From the NCBI GenBank assembly GCA_039621445.1, contig CP154954.1, positions 13,324,716-13,388,715 on the forward strand: a stretch of 64,000 nt of DNA, in the 5' to 3' direction. Below are positions 60,409 through 64,000 of the stretch, one piece after another (the first letter of the stretch is position 1; every line of letters starts with the position of its first letter). The notes under the pieces are model-generated. The model searched no databases. It was not told where the DNA came from and saw only the letters and a list, made by a program, of their open reading frames with translations. The DNA is from Euglena gracilis. Taxonomy: Eukaryota > Euglenida > Euglenophyceae > Euglenales. The position numbers were made by a program, and so were the translations under genes.

Positions 60409-60492
60409 AATCCTTCGCGGACGGATGTGCGCACTGGCATGCTTGATGCAATCCAGTTTGATGGTGGCGAACGGATCCAACTCATAATATTC
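60409..60492 (-). CDS. Possible exon: C2-domain fragment (calcium-loop 1 strand)
   Basis: An 84-nt stretch open in phase 0, bounded by CCCAG at its start and a GT at its end. It encodes 28 residues containing ELDPFATIKLD, which resembles the SDPYV-type motif after the first calcium-binding loop of C2 domains. GC and codon use are protein-like compared with the AT-rich flanks. The usual preceding C2 strand was not found upstream, so the N-terminal part of the domain is unplaced. It could be a chance open segment. It would belong to a first, N-terminal C2 domain of the giant gene. Confidence 0.45.
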
Positions 60493-62982
60493 CTGGGAGC
60501 AAAGGGAGCCTGGGAAATTGCGATGAGCCATTGCGATGAGCAATTGCCATGAGCATTTGCAATTGGTGTTGCATCAAGGGCTGAAATCAAGTTCGATGGC
60601 TGCAAGGTTCAATCCAATCCTCTTTGGGATCAAATGTGGAACAAAAGTCCGAAAACTATGTTGAAACAGGAATTCATTCCATTCATTTTGTTCTTTCTGT
60701 TGCATTTTGTTCAAAGTGCAATGCAACGCCGCAGAATGTCCAAAGTCCGACGGAGTTTCAAGACCAGCATTCAGCTGATACAATGAAAACTGATACAATT
60801 AACCTTCTGGATTTACAGATCGCAAAACGAGACAACCACCTTCAAAATTTTGTTCGTCTCCGAGTCGAAATCATGTCCAAGAAAACGAAAGAAGCCATGA
60901 GAAGAGGTAGAGGCAGCTGACTTCTGAACAAAAGAGAATTGACGCAAAGATGCCTAGATTGTCAGCTTTTGCACCTCACAACAGCCTGGCCGACCCATCC
61001 AATAACGCACCCACAAACTCCCAATTGGTTGTTTAGACCCCAGATGCAAGCCGACTCTACCAACCTGTCACCTGAATCAATTTCAGTGCCGTTAAATTGG
61101 GCGGCCCTGAACGCTAAAAAAAAAATACCTAACAGACGACCAAAAATTCACAAAGGAAAAATGTGTTGAGAAAATTCAACATCTCAGCGAAAAATTGGGA
61201 CAGTTTGGTCCATTGCCATTGCCATCCTCCCAAAAAGATCCAAAATGAGTCTTCGGTTTTGAATTTTCAGGCCCAGACCGAATCGGCCCTTTGGCCAAAG
61301 GGCGGTCCTTAAGGGGCGGTCCTTGAGGGGAAAAAATCCTGTGTTGATGAAACTGGCCAGCCTTGCACTCCCCCCAAATGGAATTGGCTCCGCACCTTAA
61401 AAATTCTTTGTTCTATTTGGGTACAAATATTTTTTCTTTGGGAGCAAATGTCGCCACAAACCCAAGCGTTCACGTGTTCAGTGTTCAGGTTCAAGTGTTC
61501 AGGTTATATTTCGATGCAAGAATGAAAAAAGTACAAAATAAAATTGTGTGCTTTGCACACACAAGGGCAAGAATTCAATTCGGCCAGCGCGTTGGAGTTG
61601 AGTGCAGTAACGACAGGAAGGGCTCGAGGTTGCGCTGCACCACTGCCACTGCACTGCATTGCACCATTACCATACTGCCACCGTGGGTTGACGCAACTTG
61701 TTTCGACTCCTTAAAGTTGGCCCGTTGAGACCTTTGGACTTTTCCATGTGGCTTATGGACTGCTATGTCCAAATAAATTGCTCTTGGGAAAGAGATCCAG
61801 GACAGTTGGCTGGCCCTGGGGCAAAAACGGCACGACGTATGGAGTAAAGTGTTGTGCCAACACGCACAAAACAATTCAATTTGACATCCATGGTGCCGCT
61901 GCCTGTCGTTGCAACACCAATATTGCACATAACAATTTCATGAATGTCGATGGGTGTTGCAACTTAAACAGCAATTGTGGCCCAGTTCAGGGTCTTCATT
62001 ATCTAAGCTCATAGACGTTGTAGTTGTTTGCCTTTTCAAATGCAATGGTGTTATCTTAATCAAAAACAGCATTTTGTTCAATTAACAAAATGCTTGCATT
62101 TTGTGCCGCCCATCAGAAGCAAGGTTTCCATCCTTTCTCCTCCATCCTCAAGCGAAAAGATCCTTGTTCATTCCGGGTTGCGAACCTGCCCTCTACCCAA
62201 CAGAAATTTATCACAACTGTGGGCATAATAAAACGACCTAAAAATTTCATCCATACAGACCACCGTTTGTCAGCTGCACCCGGCGCACACAAAAACAAGA
62301 GACTAAACACGGGGGGGCTTCACATATTTTCATAAAGATGTTCATTTCTTGGAGCCAGTGTTGTCAGGATTTCGAAAACATACAAAGGGTTCAGAAAAAA
62401 ATGATATTTCTCAGGGCAGGGAATTATTAAGTCAGGGTAGGGGGGAGTCGCACCCTTCCCCTGTACAAAGAACTGGGGCTTTAAAAAAAAAGCCCAAAAA
62501 ATCTTGCCTTCGCACACTTTTTTTTTATAAAAGAATTGCACCTAATATCCGAAATCTTTGCCCACACCTTGCAAAAAATTACCCCAACGTGTCAAATAAT
62601 ATTTTGCCCAGCGCCTTCAAAAACAATTGCCCAAAGGTTCTCAAAAAATTTTCTCACTGCGTCCCACAAATGTGCACTTTGCAAAATTTGTACTCCGTCT
62701 TTTTTATTTTTGCTCGATGAAAAAAATGGTTTACATTGCACCAATGGAAAAAGATCCACTGCGGTTGAAGTTTCGGGACGGAGACAAATATTTTTTGGGA
62801 TAAGGTGCAAACGTTTTTGAGATAAAATGCAAACTAATTGGTGGCATGTGCAAACTTTTTTGGCAAAAAGTGCAAGCAAAATTAACCGGAAGTGCAAAAA
62901 TATATGGTGTGAAGTGTAAAAAAAATGCGCAGTGGTTAAAAAAAAAAATATTTACATATAATATGTTTACATGCGTGTGCTT

Positions 62983-63600
62983 GTATGTATGTATGTATGT
63001 ATGTATGTATGTATGTATGTATGTATGTATGTATGTATGTATGTATGTATGTATGTATGTATGTATGTATGTATGTATGTATGTATGTATGTATGTATGT
63101 ATGTATGTATGTATGTATGTATGTATGTATGTATGTATGTATGTATGTATGTATGTATTGTATGTGTTGTATGTATGTATGTAAGTATGTATGTATGTAT
63201 GTATTGTATGTATTGTATGTATTGTATGGTAGTATGTATGTATGTATGTATGTATGTATGTATGTATGTATGTATGTATGTATGTATGTATGTATGTATG
63301 TATGTATGTATGTATGTATGTATGTATGTATGTATGTATGTATGTATGTATGTATGTATGCATGCATGCATGCATGTATGTATGTATGTATGTACATACA
63401 TATATACATACATATTTATACATACACATATTACAAATATACATATATACATATACAACATATACATACATACATATATGCATATATACATGTATACATA
63501 TATATATACATATATACATATATACATATATACATATATACACATACATATATACATATACATATATACATATACACATATATACATATATATGTATATA
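62983..63600. repeat. GTAT and TATACA microsatellite
   Basis: (GTAT)n at about 62983-63390 with a few single-base interruptions (near 63157-63235), then (TATACA)n-like sequence to 63600. Long Tyr-Ile-His-Thr and Met-Tyr-Val-Cys translations come from this repeat. 63601-64000 is C/G-run intron-type sequence. Confidence 0.97.
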
Positions 63601-64000
63601 ATTTGGGTTCTCCAAATCTGAAGGGAGTGGTCTAAACACACCCCACCCTCTCCCCCGAGTGGGTAGTCTGGACGCCCCTCCCCTTGCATGATCACAAAAA
63701 AAATTCTGGAGGATAACATCATCACAAAGCAAAATCAGGTGGATAACATCTCCAATTTAATCTCAATATCATAAACATTTTTGATGACCATTTTCCACTG
63801 CAGAACCCCAGGTTTAAATTAGCGTTGGTTTTTGAACAGAGGGATCAGACCCCCCCCCCGGCAGGGCAGAACGGAAAGGCCTGGTGGGGGGGTCGACCCC
63901 CCACCCAGGAGGTGGGGGGGGGGGGGCGGTCGATCCCCCCCACCCACCACAGCATTTTCACCAATTTCGGGAAAACGGGGATTTTGGCCGGAAAATTGAA

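Noticed and set aside
61748-62014. Plus-strand ORF of 88 codons, Cys/Asn-rich
   Set aside because: Protein-like composition but no recognised motif, no splice context and opposite strand to all other exons. Recorded as unassigned.

Overview
What it is. The window is eukaryotic nuclear DNA. I see no prokaryotic-style operons, rRNA, tRNA or CRISPR array. The coding signal is a string of short exons (about 40-280 bp), all on the minus strand, separated by 0.3-4 kb of repeat-rich DNA full of C/G runs, GT microsatellites and small hairpins. Some introns have ordinary GT-AG borders. Others lack them and instead carry CAG at intron positions +4 to +6 and CTG at -8 to -6, which is the pattern described for nonconventional introns of euglenid nuclear genes. 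I therefore infer a euglenid (Euglena-like) genome; this rests on intron structure and was not tested by any search.

Layout. Read 5' to 3' on the minus strand (right to left), the exons suggest one very large gene. (1) 60.5-53 kb: isolated exons resembling C2-domain pieces, phases not continuous. (2) 48.2-43.8 kb: a membrane block of paired helices resembling the C-terminal region of MCTP-type proteins (multiple C2 and transmembrane). (3) 42.7-41.1 kb: a C2 domain with the full set of calcium-binding aspartates. (4) 37.6-32.8 kb: a linker and more transmembrane helices. (5) 30.6-22.6 kb: a class III adenylyl cyclase catalytic domain on seven exons. (6) 17.7 kb to the left edge: a long, mostly Pro/Ser/Arg-rich tail. 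Splice phases agree across most neighbouring exons from 48.2 to 22.6 kb, and again from 17.7 to 11.2 kb, which supports continuous transcripts there. Links across 60-48 kb, 36.97 to 33.67 kb, 22.6 to 17.7 kb and below 9.4 kb are weaker.

How it would work. Membrane helices would anchor the protein, calcium-dependent C2 domains would bind membrane lipid, and the cytosolic catalytic domain would make cAMP from ATP. The catalytic residues point to adenylyl rather than guanylyl cyclase. A calcium- and membrane-gated cyclase is inference.

Most striking signal. Several repeats share terminal inverted repeats of the form CAGGCTT.../...AAGCCTG and are flanked by 8-bp target-site duplications (three perfect, one 7/8). 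One of them (43922-44230) sits exactly between two coding exons. Removing the element plus one duplication copy (3 nt on one side and 5 nt on the other) restores the reading frame. This ties the nonconventional-intron border rule directly to insertion of a MITE-like transposon.
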